Shown here: positions 16,940 to 32,350 of the stretch, piece after piece
Layout: each line of letters opens with the position of its first letter
How positions within the stretch are numbered: the stretch's first letter is position 1
Source of the DNA: Stichopus chloronotus
Lineage: Eukaryota; Echinodermata; Holothuroidea; Aspidochirotida; Stichopodidae
DNA length: 64,000 bases
Assembly (NCBI GenBank): GCA_021234535.1
Contig: SFZH01000008.1
Coordinates: 22,159,091-22,223,090 of the forward strand
Direction: 5' to 3'
Notes under the pieces: model-generated
Databases searched by the model: none
The model's input: only the letters and a program-made list of their open reading frames with translations
Told to the model about the DNA's origin: nothing
Position numbers and translations under genes: made by a program

Positions 16940-17768
16940 TTATTTACAATGTTTCTACAGTTTGACCCTTCTTGACCCCAAGTGACCATTGACCTTCATT
17001 AAAACATAGCATTCTTATACTCTATAAGATACACCTACAAACTTCATATGACATCTGTCCAAGCCTCCCTTCTTGAGATATTGAGTTTACAATGTTTTCA
17101 CACTTTGACCCCTGTTGACCTCAAATGACCTTTGACCTCCACCAGAATTGATAGGGATGTTGTACTCAATGTGGTACACCGACACACTAAAACGACATTT
17201 GTCCAAGATTCCCTTCTTGGGATATTGTGTTTATAGGGTTTTCACATTTTGACCCCTGTTGCCCCCAAATGACCTTTGACCTACACTAAAAACAATAGGG
17301 TTCTTCTACTCAACATGGTACACCTACATACTACGTATGAAATTTGTCCAAGCTTCCCTTCTTGAGATATTGTGTTTACAAGGTTTTCACAATCTGACCT
17401 CTGTTGACCCCAAATGGCCTTTGATCTCCATAAAGACAATAGGGATCTTCCACTCAATGTGGTCCACCTACATACTAAATATGAGATCTGTCCAAGCTTC
17501 TCTTCTTGAGATATCATGTTTACAAGGTAGGGCGTCATAAACATACACATACACGCACACATGCATGATTTAAAAGGTTATGATTATCATCGAAACCAAC
17601 AATAGGGATCATCTACTCGTGATGGACTACCAACACTCCAATTTTGAAGTTTGAGCACTGTTCCCTTCTTGAGATATGATGTTTACAAGGCAAAGCATCA
17701 ATAGGGCACACACACATGCGCCATCACCATCGCATAGATTCCTTGCCTGCCTTCAGCAAGGAATCAAC
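16940..17768 (+). repeat. Composite repeat: four to five family B units and a terminal hairpin
   Basis: The best-preserved family B array in the window. Units share TTGAGATATTGTGTTTACAAGG, TTTGACCCCTGTTGACC, AATGACCTTTGACCTCCAC and ACTCAATGTGGTACACC. Two exact DR1-type motifs, TGACCTTTGACCT, lie at 17126-17138 and 17270-17282. A CA-rich tract precedes a terminal hairpin at about 17737-17766 with GATTCCTTGC and GCAAGGAATC arms. It abuts the left end of another element at 17769. Confidence 0.8.
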
Positions 17769-18110
17769 AAGAGCCCAAGGGCACTGCACATGGTTCCTTA
17801 TTATGAAGTAAAAGGTAGCACATATTGCATTATTTAGTACGACAGCCCATGTGGCCCATTTCTGACGAAGAACTCTCACTTTTGTAACATAAAATCTGTA
17901 GAGAAAGAAACATATTTCATGCTTTTATAAAATGGCCCATTTCAGACATTGGACCCAAAACATGACAAACATGTATCCACATTGAACCACTTCCATAGCA
18001 CTAGTTGTGACCAACTATCAACAGTGTTACATACAATCTGTAAGAGAAGAAGTATCTTGCATGATTTCACTACACCCCAAGGGCACTCTGGTTCCTTGTA
18101 TATACATACT
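17769..18110 (+). mobile_element. Composite element, left end with family A units
   Basis: It begins CAACAAGAGCCCAAGGGCACTG, followed by a GGTTCCTT box. Family A units then run with AAATGGCCCATTTCAGACATTGGACC phrases. A second left-end-like motif, CCCAAGGGCACTCTGGTTCCTTG, lies near 18077-18100, suggesting a short or nested copy. The neighbouring copy ends exactly where this one starts. Confidence 0.6.
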
Positions 18111-18430
18111 GTAAAATGATATGTCTGAGTTCATAAATATCAAAAAAGCCATTTCAAAGTGCAATTAATTGAAGATACAGTACAGTATTGATTCCTGCAA
18201 TATACAGCAATATACCATTCATTTAACAAAGCACAAACAGCTGTGAATCTTTCATCTAAAGCCATAAAGAAGGGGTTTTGCAAATTGCAATAAGGCTTAT
18301 TACATCTATGCCCCTTTAAAGTCCACCCAACTCTGACAGCATACCCTAGAGGGAACTCCTGGGGTCTAGTTTCCACTGGTAACAACACCAACTGACTTAA
18401 TTTCTTTCACTGTGTCCTATCCACCTCACT

Positions 18431-21400
18431 AAAGGTGCGTTCCTACGAACTCACTCTTGCTCCACACATACCAACGGAGCGCTGAAGTGAAAACCACACT
18501 CAAGCCCAGAGATTTGGAACCGCGTACGAACGAGTAACCTCAGGGTAGGGCTATCTCCCCGCATGGCTAGTTCAAAAACTTGTTTTTATCAAAAGCAAAA
18601 GGTGAACCAATGAGACCGCTTCCTACGCTGGTTACGGACCTGGGGGAGATCCTTGCTTCAAGAAAACGTCTTTTTTTCTCCCAGTAGTTTGTAGTGCATA
18701 TTACGTGTTATTTCAAGGCAGGGGATATGAGCTCTAGCCAGCGTACAATTTTCATCGCAGTACAGTAGCAAGTAGGTTTCAAATTAGAAGGCCTACAGCA
18801 GATGTAGTGATTGTTACTTACCGATTTCATGGAACCTCCAGCACACAGGCGATTGCATTGATTTTATTGTTGTTGTTGTTCTTTTTGTAATATCGTTACA
18901 ATCTGACTAACTTCGGCATTCCTGCATTTCATGTTACCATTACAAAAAACTTTAGGACTGCGAGTTTTGATCTGACACACAAACTTTCGTTAGAAGTTCT
19001 ACACTGTTATCATTAATAATGTTACAGTAGTGAAGTTTCCAGACGAGCCTATTTTCGCAATATGACTGATCCTGTGATTGAGCTTAGTGTTAGCCTACAT
19101 ACACGGCCATTGCAGTACATCGATCAGAAGGTAATTATAATAAGATCTGTACTGTACTTGTTTGAAATTGCCAATAAAGATGAATTTAAAAGGTAGGAAA
19201 AGTGACAAAAGAAAAGATACAGATAAACCATTGTGTGTGTGAACATTTTTCTTGGAATTAACTTGGTTTAGTGTGTGAAACGCTTTTTAGGCCTTCTGTT
19301 GAGGACCCTACCTTCGAAGAACCAGGATCATGTATAGCAGAAAGAACACAAACAAGAGTAACGCTGCTTTTCCATGAGACGGGTGGGGGCGCGGACTGAG
19401 GGAGTAAAAAATCGTTCCAGAGTTGTTCCCTTCCGCTGTTTCCACAATGCGGATGGGGCCTACATAGTTTTTTTTCAAATCGGTCAGGATGGCGATTTTT
19501 TTCCCTTGCCAGCTACCTGTAACTGCCCGGTATCTTGTTTTCCTTTTCTTGAAATCCCTCTGGTTAGTGAATTTGGGCAAACTGTTCGCTTGTTGTACAG
19601 AAATAGTACCGGTACAAATTATACTCGTCCCGGAGCTCTCCAACGAGATTGGGACATACAGAGGACAGCTATTTCTACCATGTGGTAAGAAATGCCCTGA
19701 AAGCAGTGATGGAATTAGATGAAATGGCTAAAGGCCCAAACCCACACAAAAACTCCCGTGTCTGTGCCCCTTTAGTGGAAACACAACTCTGGCATCCTCA
19801 CCCGTCTCCTGGAAAAGCAGCTTAACCGTGACCAGCATCATGATTGGCATGAGGAGAGAAAGAGCCTTAATCCATCTCGTCATAAATGGTGATTTTTTGC
19901 CCCCAATTGTAACCTTAGTACTTATGTGTGTGTTCATGTGTGGGGGTGCGTGTCTGAGTGAGAGAGAGCGGGAGGTGGAGAGAGGAGGGGGCAGTGGGCC
20001 ACAGAACACTAAAGTGGACATTAATTTGTCTAAAAATAAGGTTGCAATAACTCAAATTGAAAGTCATTATTCCGCCAACTGAAATAGCCACAAGGACTTT
20101 TTATGTCACTATTTGGCAATCGAATTAGCTGCACAATGATCTTTCCTAAATCATTATTTGGGAATCCGATTTAGACAAATACAGATCATTTTTAAAACAT
20201 AATCAAAATGCAATTAGCCGAAACTTTCCCACTCCACTGACTCAACTTGCTTGAGACATATATAGTACCGTATGCATTATGGAGGCTATTGCGTTCATAT
20301 CAGCTAAACGCACAAATGCGTTCCCCTGGCCCGAAGTATAAGTCGTAGCATAACAGGTGAAAATACAGGGATTCGTTTTTGGGGGGTTTTTTGTGCAAAA
20401 TGCAAATTTTTGTTTGAGAAAACACTGTAGTTGTATAGACAGATTGGAATCCTGGCAACCTGCCAAGAGCGAAGACCTGTTCTTCGAACACTTGATGTTT
20501 GCTTGACTTTGTACAATGTTTGACAATTCAATCTGCATACTGCGTGCACACAAGGTCTGGTCTAGTCATGACCGAAATCTGCCAACAGCGACCAATCACA
20601 TCTTACAATCGTCCCCAACGTGTATATTAACTCCACCTACATATTACTCCTGTCACGATTTCATTGACCATGTTTTTTAACGTAAGAAACCCATCTCATG
20701 AAACGCGCAATTTCCGCAAAAGTATTAGTCTACAGCATACCTACATAACCATCAAAAGCGGCCTTGGTCACACAAACGTCTAAGTCGCATGCATGTACGG
20801 AGTATAGGGGGAATAAAGGTGGCGGCCCTACGCAGGTCTATGATTGGCCACTACAGGTCCCGTTTCCCAAAATGCTTGCTGTGAAATCGTGGATAGCCCT
20901 AGGCTGAACTGTGCAGCAGCAGTCATAAGTACTTCTGTAGTTACAGGCTCGACTAGTTCAGTTAATTCGTGCCAATTGCATCTAGACCTATAAAACAATT
21001 TTGCAAATCACGCATTTGTGTAGACTGTAGGCTAACTTAACTGCTAAGTGCTATATTGACATTCAGTAAATTTTGTGTAATGGGCCTACGTAATACAGGA
21101 GCTTGTGGAATTAATTGGATTACTGGATTTGTTCCACCAAATATTAAAGGTAATTGCGTTTTGATATTTACCAACATTTTCACATGGTCTTGAAGTTAAA
21201 CGAGGGTAAAGTTGCTAGTCTGAAAGAAACTCGCAATAGTCTTGCTAACTACTGTATAGGCCTGCAGTGGCCTATACTGTACGTACCTCTGCTCTTTTCT
21301 TCCTGACAAAAGCAAAACCCAGTGATAATCAGCGAAACAAACCACCCAAATACAGAAGGTTAAACAAAGGCAATAATCAAAACGTGTTTTTATTAAACTA

Positions 21401-21970
21401 TAGGGACAGTCTCCTCATAAAGCTCGTCAAACATGCAGATGAAACGTAAAACACTTACAAATGAATTTTGAGCAGACGATGTTTTACGTATAAACGAAGA
21501 TATGAGAAGATACATTACATATTGTGGACGAAGAAGTTCACAGAGGCTTAAAAGCACACAGATTTAATTGCATTCGTTTAACCACGCTATATATTTCCTT
21601 TTTGAACATTTGTATTTATATTCACACCCAATACTTTTCACAGGTTACACATGCATTAGAAAATCATAACAAATCACACTAGATCTTGATTACAAAGATT
21701 TCACGTCCTTTTTATAAATCATGGAGCTTCTGTTATACACAACAGGACTAATAAAAAACAGGTGCGGAAAGATAGGTTTACGTCCTGCGGCAAAATTATT
21801 CACGGCTCATTAAGTTTAACTCGGGCAAAGCTGCTCTAGCCCCAGTAAAATTGAGGGGCTTAATCAAGCTCGGGCTTGACCTGTTCCCACGCGAAAAAAG
21901 GTGAGTTACTCCGACAGCCGAAATAGGTGGAGCAAACAGTGAATCAAGAGTGAGTCCGTGGGAACACCTT
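18431..21970. mobile_element. TIR DNA transposon of about 3.5 kb, superfamily not assigned
   Basis: The left end AAAGGTGCGTTCCTACGAACTCACTCTTG and the reverse complement of the right end, TAAGGTGTTCCCACGGACTCACTCTTG, share most positions. The core ACTCACTCTTG is identical, with CTCCAC-like sequence further in on both sides. No target duplication is obvious, so the ends may have decayed. Internal minus-strand frame 19643-19308 (KKRKTRYRAVTGSWQGKK..) is the only protein-like stretch, and I do not recognise it. The element sits inside the pde6d intron. Confidence 0.5.
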
Positions 21971-22189
21971 ACAGTATAAGTGAGAGGCATTTACATGAAT
22001 GCACACATCAGCACTCAAGCATGAGGACATAAACTGATCCAGCCAAAACTTGTCTAGTGTGACCACCTACAGTACTTCCAAAAGCACTGCCGCTTCATTT
22101 GATCATGAAACTGTTTACTAAAGCAGTACTTCCATGATTTGCTGGAGGGGGACTGATGGAACATATAAGCATCCATAGCATAACAAGGT

Positions 22190-22578
22190 TTCCCCCCAGT
22201 TCTCCCAGAAGACCTTTGACCTCTACCAACAACAATAGGACACATCTTCTCAATATGGCAAACCTACTGTACATACCAAGTTTGACTTTCATCTGACTTT
22301 CCCCTATTGAGTTACAGCATACCCAAGCAAGTGTCACAGAAACAGAGAGTTCTGTCCCCCAATGTCCCCAGATGACCTTTGACCTCCACCAAAAACAGTA
22401 GGGCACACTTTCTCAATATGGCAAACCTACAGTACATACCAAGTTTGACTTTCATCTGACTTTCCCCTATTGAGTTAGAGCATACCTAAGCAAGTGTCAC
22501 AGATGCACACACACACATACACACACAAGCCAACCTGACTGCATACTGTAGGTTCCATTGCAGATGCAAGGAACCAAA
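22190..22578 (+). repeat. Composite repeat, right-hand part with terminal hairpin
   Basis: Two nearly identical segments of about 170 bp ('CTCAATATGGCAAACCTACTGTACATACC..CTGACTTTCCCCTATTGAGTTA') each follow a family B motif. An exact DR1-type motif is at 22373-22385. A CA-rich tract and GACTGCATACTGTAG lead into the terminal hairpin at about 22550-22573, with arms GGTTCCATTGC and GCAAGGAACC, followed by AAAAACC. Confidence 0.75.
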
Positions 22579-23509
22579 AACCATGTTTCAAACTTTTACC
22601 TAATCTTTCAGAGTAAGTCAGGTTTCTTTTTCTTTTATATTGTGCTCACTATGTTCCCAGCAGGCAACTTGACAGCAATAAACTATGACAGAAATCATTC
22701 ACCAGTTTCTGTTCATTCAAAAACAGTGTTCCATGAAACCTTGCATAACAAATACTGTCAATTTAAAGTCATATATATTATCTGCAACTCTGTACAGCAC
22801 TACTGTTAGCTGTAGCCTTACAGTACTATATATATGCCCCAATACCATGCACCTTCAATGTAACTTAACTGATAGATCTATAGACACTCTAGGCTGCTTA
22901 ACAGAAGTACACTTTGTTGGCATGGTGATCATTTCCATAATGAAAGTAAATTAGTAAATGATGCATCAATATCAAATTTATTTACAAAGTTGTCTGTTTC
23001 CAGGAATGATTTAATATGTAAGTTGTACAAGTCAATATCTGGGAGCACTGCACTATGAGAAAAGGTTTGTCCAAGCAATTTAACAGGAGATACAATACGC
23101 TGTGTGCACATACAGATGTCAGACCGACAGCTTTACTGTACCACTTCTTGTGCTACAGTACTGATTGCAAAAGACCTTGTGAGATGTCTCTTATTATTTG
23201 GTAAAATGCCCCAGTGTTCCCTCCTGGAAATTCCAGTCATTTCACTGCCAAAGGCTGATCTTGCTTTTTCCATTGTTTTTAATATTAGAAATCAACAAAA
23301 ATGTTCAGTTAAGTTTCCATTTTCATGAAGCTCAAGACTGCAGGTCCAAAACAAATTTGTCATGTGCTGATAGGGGCCTCATGATAGAATGAGCCAAAGC
23401 TGTAATTGACAGTGTTTTCAATTATACAATGAAATCAGCACACATGGACTCTGTTGCTGTCAGTGATGCTTTCTAAATTTTAAAACGGTCTGTGATAACA
23501 ACAGGTTTA
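22579..23509. other. pde6d intron; one weak minus-strand exon candidate
   Basis: A minus-strand frame at 23111-22929 follows an acceptor-like TATGTGCACACAG. It reads RIVSPVKLLGQTFSHSAV, then LPDIDLYNLHIKSFL, and ends LLSLWK before a stop. The composition looks protein-like, but I recognise nothing and have no donor or partner exon. The rest of the interval is featureless. Confidence 0.25.
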
Positions 23510-24245
23510 GGTGACCAGAATGCACAAATACATTGTGGTTCTGATGATTTCATTATGAGGAACTTTTCCATAAATGTAATATAAGATGACTGATGTATCA
23601 TGCAAGTCTCAACAAGCACAACTGCATATTACAGACATATGTACAAGAGCTTCCTGTCTTCAGCGTCAGATGTAGTTGTCACAAATTCACCCGTGTTGCC
23701 CAAAAAGGCGACCATCAAACAAGTGTGACCAATATGGTAGGCCTACTGTACATCACTAGCAAATATGAGATCAGTACAAGCTTTCCTTTTTGAGATAAAA
23801 TTGTTTTAAAAATCCAGGTTGACCCCTGTTGACATTTGACTTCCACTTCAAACATCAGTGGTCTTGTATTTTAGGGTTCACCTACAGTACATACTAAAAA
23901 CATTGATTTGACTATCCAATCTTGAGATATCCTGCTGACAGGGTGATCCCTGTTGACCACAAACATCATTCTGTTTATATGTATCACAATTTGACCCTTC
24001 TTGACCCCAAATGACCTTTGACCTCCACTTATAACAGAGTTCTTGTACCCAATGTGGTGCACCTCCAAATGAAGTACTATATGAAATCTATCCAAGCTAC
24101 AGTACTGTACATACCCTGTATTGACAAGGTTTTCAAAAGTTAACCCCTGTTGACTCCAAATACCCTTTGACCTGGACGATAAACAAGAAGATATTTGTAA
24201 TCAATGTGGTACACCTACGCACTAAATATCAGACCTGGCCAAGCT
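23510..24245 (+). repeat. Composite repeat with degraded family B units
   Basis: It opens with the GACCAGAATGCACAAATACATTGTGG..ATTTCATTATGAGG segment shared with copies at 5803 and 11228. Family B units follow. The unit at about 23995-24070 has an exact DR1-type motif at 24012-24024. The copy is cut at about 24249 by the foldback element. Confidence 0.65.
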
Positions 24246-24249
24246 AACG

Positions 24250-26864
24250 TTGCACGATATATCGGTACTTTCGTAAGTACCAGTCTGTACTGGTACCCTA
24301 ACCAGTATCGGTATAGTACTGTACCACCACTTAAAAGGTATCGAAGAACTGCCCACAATGGTACCAAACGGTACTGCGGAAAGAGGCCTAATGTTAGGCT
24401 TAACGTTAGGTCTAACATTACACTTGTGATGTTCGTTTTAACTTGAAAGAGAATAAGTTTGCAAAAGAACTTTGCATGTTTTATTTGTAACCCCTCAGTC
24501 AAAGTTTCAAACAATGATGGAATATATTATAAGCAGTATTACAACATATATGCAAAATCTGCAGTAAGCATATATGTTACAGCTTCGTCAAAATGAACGT
24601 TCAACATATTAATGGCTTCTAAGGTTTCACAGTACTGCCCAAAATTGGTATCGTCAGTGCCGCCATAAATGGTACCGGTACTGCGGCGATACTGGTACCC
24701 ACAGAGAGAAAAAGTCTGATTTATAACTCAAGAAAATACTCCGAAAAACATTATGTGTTAACGTATTTGCAGTGTACTAATTACTGTACACTACTTACAA
24801 TTTATTTCATAGCATAAAATGATGAAAACTTGTTTTGTCTTGTAAAAACATTCTCTAGAATTTGCCGACTGTGCCAGTCGATTGTATACGCTAGCAACAT
24901 GATTGAAATACTACAAGGTTTATTGGACATTTAACACACACTACTGTATGTAAATTTGTACAGTAAATCTGCTGCTTGCAGCGAGCGAATCACTGTAATT
25001 TCAATGGAAAATTTTCAGTTGTTGTTCACCAGCTCTGATCGAGTCGATCGAGCTACGCCGCGCCCCCATGGCTGCAACGTAGATCCTAGAAGGACTGACC
25101 ATCATGAACTGAATGATATCATGTGATCAACAAGTCCTAGATCTTTTGTTGACCCTTCCCTGCGATTTTCGACAGCCAATCACAAGTTTATAATGCGAGT
25201 AGCAGGCAGACTTTCTCTCATAGTTAATTAGATGCAAGGTTAGCGAGAAAGGGTTTCATCTTTGCCGATGCATGCCTCTCCGGAATTCCCAATCCAACAT
25301 TCTCATTTATGTGGAAGAGCTTTTCAATATTAATGAGGTCGATTCAGTGATTTACGGTATTTGCATAGCTCATACCTTCCTAAAATGATTTTGCATCCGA
25401 TTGCCTCGATCATATTGAAACTATTACTGTCCATGTGTATCGTTACTAATGGCATACCATTTCAGTGTATGTTCTGGCGACTACAGACTTTGCGTTGACG
25501 GAATTAGAAATGGATACTTTGAAACAGTGAATGCCAGCCAATAATGTATTAGGAACTTTAAAAAATGGACTAAGGAAGGAATAACAATTTTCTTTATAAA
25601 CTGTGTATTTCAGTACCCTTCTAGAATCAAGCCAGCTTATTTTCTGTGTGAAGGAAAGACAAGACTCTCAATAATAACGAAAAGATGTGAAAACTTATGA
25701 ATAGCATCACAGTTAACTTGTTACTGCCATTCTCCCGACTGTTGGCTTCTGCCCGACTATGTACTATTGAAAATTGAATACTGGTACATGGATGTCAGTT
25801 AATGATTCCTTGGACTCTTATTAGCAATATTTATGGAGTGGCTCCGCCATATATTACCCTAGACTTAGAACAATGTGTCCACAGTGGTGCTATGGTAGAA
25901 CGGATGGAACAGAGTGCCCACTCTTATCCTTTAAGGGTGCCATGATGTTGCTAATGGGGTTGTGGCAATTGTGATGCAGTTTCTTTCATCTTGTAACTAG
26001 AACCATTTTTTTTCATGGAGTACAGTTCTAAAAACTAAAACCTATCTGGGTAGAAGATTTTGAAGCTGATTAAAGTATCAGCAAAACCAGAAACAATGCA
26101 TGTATTGCCAAACAAAAGCCCCCCCCCCCAAAAAAAAAATGCTAAGCGCATCCAATAACGTTTCATGGAGAGTTTACAAAATTACTGTAAGGTCATTGAT
26201 GCCTGACGTTATTTATAATTTGATAACAGGAGAAAAGTAAATATTCAAAATGTTTCCAAAATGCACAAATGTTCCTCTCTTTCCGCATGAAATAACTTTA
26301 TGTAAATGGTATCAATCTAATGAATTTTCACAGATCTCTCCCAGTCATAAGAGGTAATTTTTCTTGAAATCCATAAATCCTGTTGTACTCACCTGGTACA
26401 CATTTCATTGATCACACTTCTAGCGAGATGTTACTGGATGCTGTACTTACTTCCCAAGCCCCAATACGTTACTAAACATCCGCACCGTGCACACATATAG
26501 ACCACTTATGAAGACATTATGCTGTACAGTCATTTTGATGAAGCTGTAACATATGCTTTTAACTTTTCGCAGATTTTTCATATGACATTGTTGTAATACT
26601 GCCTCTATCATCATTGTCTAAAACTTTGCCTGAGGGATTACAAAACACAAATAAATAAAAGTCATCTTGCAAACTTTATCCTCTTTCAAGTTAAACAAAC
26701 ATCACAAGTGTAACGTTAGGCCTAACGTTAAGCTTAACGTTAGGCCTATTTTTGCGGTACTGTTTGTTATCGTTGTCGGCATTACTTTGGTACCTTTTAT
26801 TTGGTGGTATAGTACCAGTACTGGTACAGACCAGTCCTGATGAAAGTATCGGTGTGTCGTGCAA
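24250..26864. mobile_element. Foldback-type DNA transposon, about 2.6 kb, with ~350-bp inverted arms
   Basis: The left end TTGCACGATATATCGGTACTTTCG is mirrored at the right end as ..GATACTTTCATC..CGTGCAA read in reverse complement (TTGCACGACACACCGATACTTTC). Inverted similarity continues for roughly 350 bp on each side, to about 24610 and from about 26520. It includes runs of GGTACC-type motifs and palindromes built on TAACGTTAGGCCTAACGTTA. The flanking octamers AGCTAACG and CGTCAACG agree at five of eight positions, which would suit an old hAT duplication. No transposase frame is visible inside. Confidence 0.65.
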
Positions 26865-29918
<3,054 letters not shown>

Positions 29919-29920
29919 TT

Positions 29921-31352
29921 TTGGTTCCTTGCATTAGCAAGAGGAACCTATGCAGTCAAGTTGGTGTGTGTGTGACTGTGTGTGTATGTGTGCGTGTGTG
30001 TATGTGTATGTGACAGATCTTGGGTACGCTCTAACTCAATATGGGCAAGTTGGATAAAACTTGTACTGGTGCACAGGTCCGTCACAGTGCGTAGAAATGC
30101 CCTATCGTTTTTGGTGTCAAATCTTGCATACTAATTAGGTTATGGGGTCAAACATAAAAATTTTAAAACTGTCATATTTCCATAACTGTGGGTCAGATTT
30201 GATTTAAACTTGATGGGGTTGTCTTTTATTGACAGGTTCACGACCCTGTGAAATTTAATGTTTATTGATAGAGGGAAGGATTCATTTTTTTAACTCTAAA
30301 ATAATATCAGCCTTAACACCAATATTGTAGTCATTATGAGCATCCATACAAATTAGTTGAAATGCTTATGGGCTACAGTGTGTAAAATTCCCATTGGCAG
30401 TTTGTGGTTTTAGTGACACAGTTAACTCAATGCGATTTTGGTCATTGGAGAATTTTTTTGCTGTTTTAAGGCTATGGTAGCCTAGGAGGACCATCAGTGA
30501 ATGTATGTCATGTTTGAAATGGCATTTTCTATAGAGGTTCTCATAGGTTGGTGTACTGATCTGTCATAGTGGGTATAAGTGCCCTATTGTTTATGTTGTC
30601 CACACCTTGCATCTTAATGAGGTTATGGGGTCAAACATAAAAATCTTAAAACTGCCATATGTCCATAATTGTGGGTCAGATTTGTTTTAAACTTGATATG
30701 GTTGTCTGTTATTGACAGATTCACATCCCTGTGAAATTTATTGATAGAGGGGGAAAAATTTTGTGCTTTATTTTTTGGTCATTGGAAAATTGTTGCTGTT
30801 TTAGTGCTATGGCAGCTTAGAAGACCATCAGCTGATGTATGTAATGGTTGAATTTGCATTATCTTTATAGATTAAAATGGTTTGGGGAACAGTTTCAGTC
30901 ACTGTGTCTAAACATGGAATAGCCAATCGTTAGTTTAGTAGTTGGTACACAACTACAGTATGGTAGTCAGTATAGTCAATGTGTGTACCAATTGAATTTG
31001 CATTATCCTTAAATTTGACAAAAATAGGAAATTGTTTAATTCATTTCATTTTAACATGTTCAGTTGCTTTTTAATTGTTATACATGGGCCCAAAATGTTT
31101 GGGACCCAGTTTGAGCTCAATTTTTGGGCCCCAATTCTTTTAATTCATTATCTAAACATTTGGTATATTTCTAAATTCAATGGGGACAGTGTACAGACGA
31201 GCCTACATTTTTGGACCTGATTTGGACTCCATTTTTGGGCCCCATTCTTGAAAGCCCCAATTTTTTGGTCCCCAGTTTTGAGGACCCAACTTTTCACTTG
31301 CCCTAATTTCTTCGCAAGGAACCACAGTGCCTATTGGGCTCTTGTTCTCATT
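29921..31352 (-). mobile_element. Complete composite (Helentron-like) element, reverse orientation, about 1.43 kb
   Basis: On the plus strand it begins TTTTTGGTTCCTTGCATTAG..AGAGGAACC, the hairpin end. A TG-rich tract follows (about 29965-30012), then a direct repeat pair of about 210 bp (about 30050-30260 and 30535-30745, sharing GGTTATGGGGTCAAACATAAAAA). It ends GCAAGGAACCACAGTGCCTATTGGGCTCTTGTTC, the reverse of the left end seen at 17769 and 58374. A separate shared phrase, GCTATGGTAGCCTAG..GACCATCAG, occurs at 30470 and 30803. Confidence 0.75.
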
Positions 31353-31679
31353 GGTTTGTAATGGCTGGGTATATGAATTTGTGCTTACATGGAAAGTGAA
31401 TGGCTACATGTTTTCCAAAACCAATTTAAATCATAAGCTACTCACTCATTAGTGGTCCTTTACATGTGACTCATAATGGGGCCCTCTTAGTTGAACATTG
31501 ATTAGTCACTAGAAACTTGACACAAAAGTTATATGTTTATGAAGACTAACTGAAGTTCATGACATGAAACAACTCAAAGTGCCCCTTAAGTCCATATACT
31601 GGTCAACATACTGTACCAGAGGGCGATACAGAGTTTGTTAGCATATACCAACTGACACTGTCCAATTACTCAATTATCA

Positions 31680-32345
31680 TGCATGCACGATAGGGATATT
31701 TGAGATGTGTATGACATTTTTAAGGGGCACTTTAATGGTAGATGGAAAAGCAATTTGCAGAATTCCATAAAATGGGCCCATACGGTCCTCATGGAACATT
31801 GGACTACAAATTCATGAACACACCCTCAGATAACCACTAGCAGAGTATCATTATGACAAACCATCAACATTGTATAAGAGAATATGTAGGAGAAGAACAA
31901 CTTTGTAGAATTTCCTAAAATGGACCATAGGGTCCACATGGGACCTTAGACTGAAACTTTTTTGTACACCCCACACGAACTACCACCCAAAAGGTTTATT
32001 GTGTCCAGGTTAAATATAAATCCATGGATGCATGTGTGAGAAGCAATATTTCAAACAGAATTTCACATAATGGGCCATTGGGTCCACATGGGGTCTTGGA
32101 CTACCAATTCCTGAACACCCTGAAGGGACCATTAACTAAGCATCATTGTGACAAACCATGTCATATAATTTGAAGGAGAAGAAGCATTTTGTAGAATTTC
32201 ATAAAATGGGCTAAAGGGCCCAAATGGGACCTTGGACAAAAAATTCCTGAACACCCTAAATGGTCCAACACCAAACGAACATTGTGTCTAAGTTTCAGGC
32301 AACTTCATGAAAGCATGTAGGAATAAAAGCATTTGGAACAAATTG
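31680..32345 (+). repeat. Interspersed repeat family A, four degenerate ~140-bp units
   Basis: The landmark CATAAAATGGGCC and its variants recur near 31765, 31913, 32065 and 32201. Each is followed by a gap, then ATGGGACCTTGGAC, CCTGAACACCC and a CACCAAACGAACATTGTG-like stretch. Units are diverged. The array runs directly into the microsatellite at 32351. Confidence 0.7.
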
Positions 32346-32350
32346 TGTAC

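Noticed and set aside
18815..18836. Minus-strand ATGAAATCG followed by GTAAGTAA, a possible first coding exon
   Set aside because: A good donor, but only three codons, inside a TIR element, with no acceptor partner in phase. It does not match the pde6d N-terminus expected to end before NWMNLRD.
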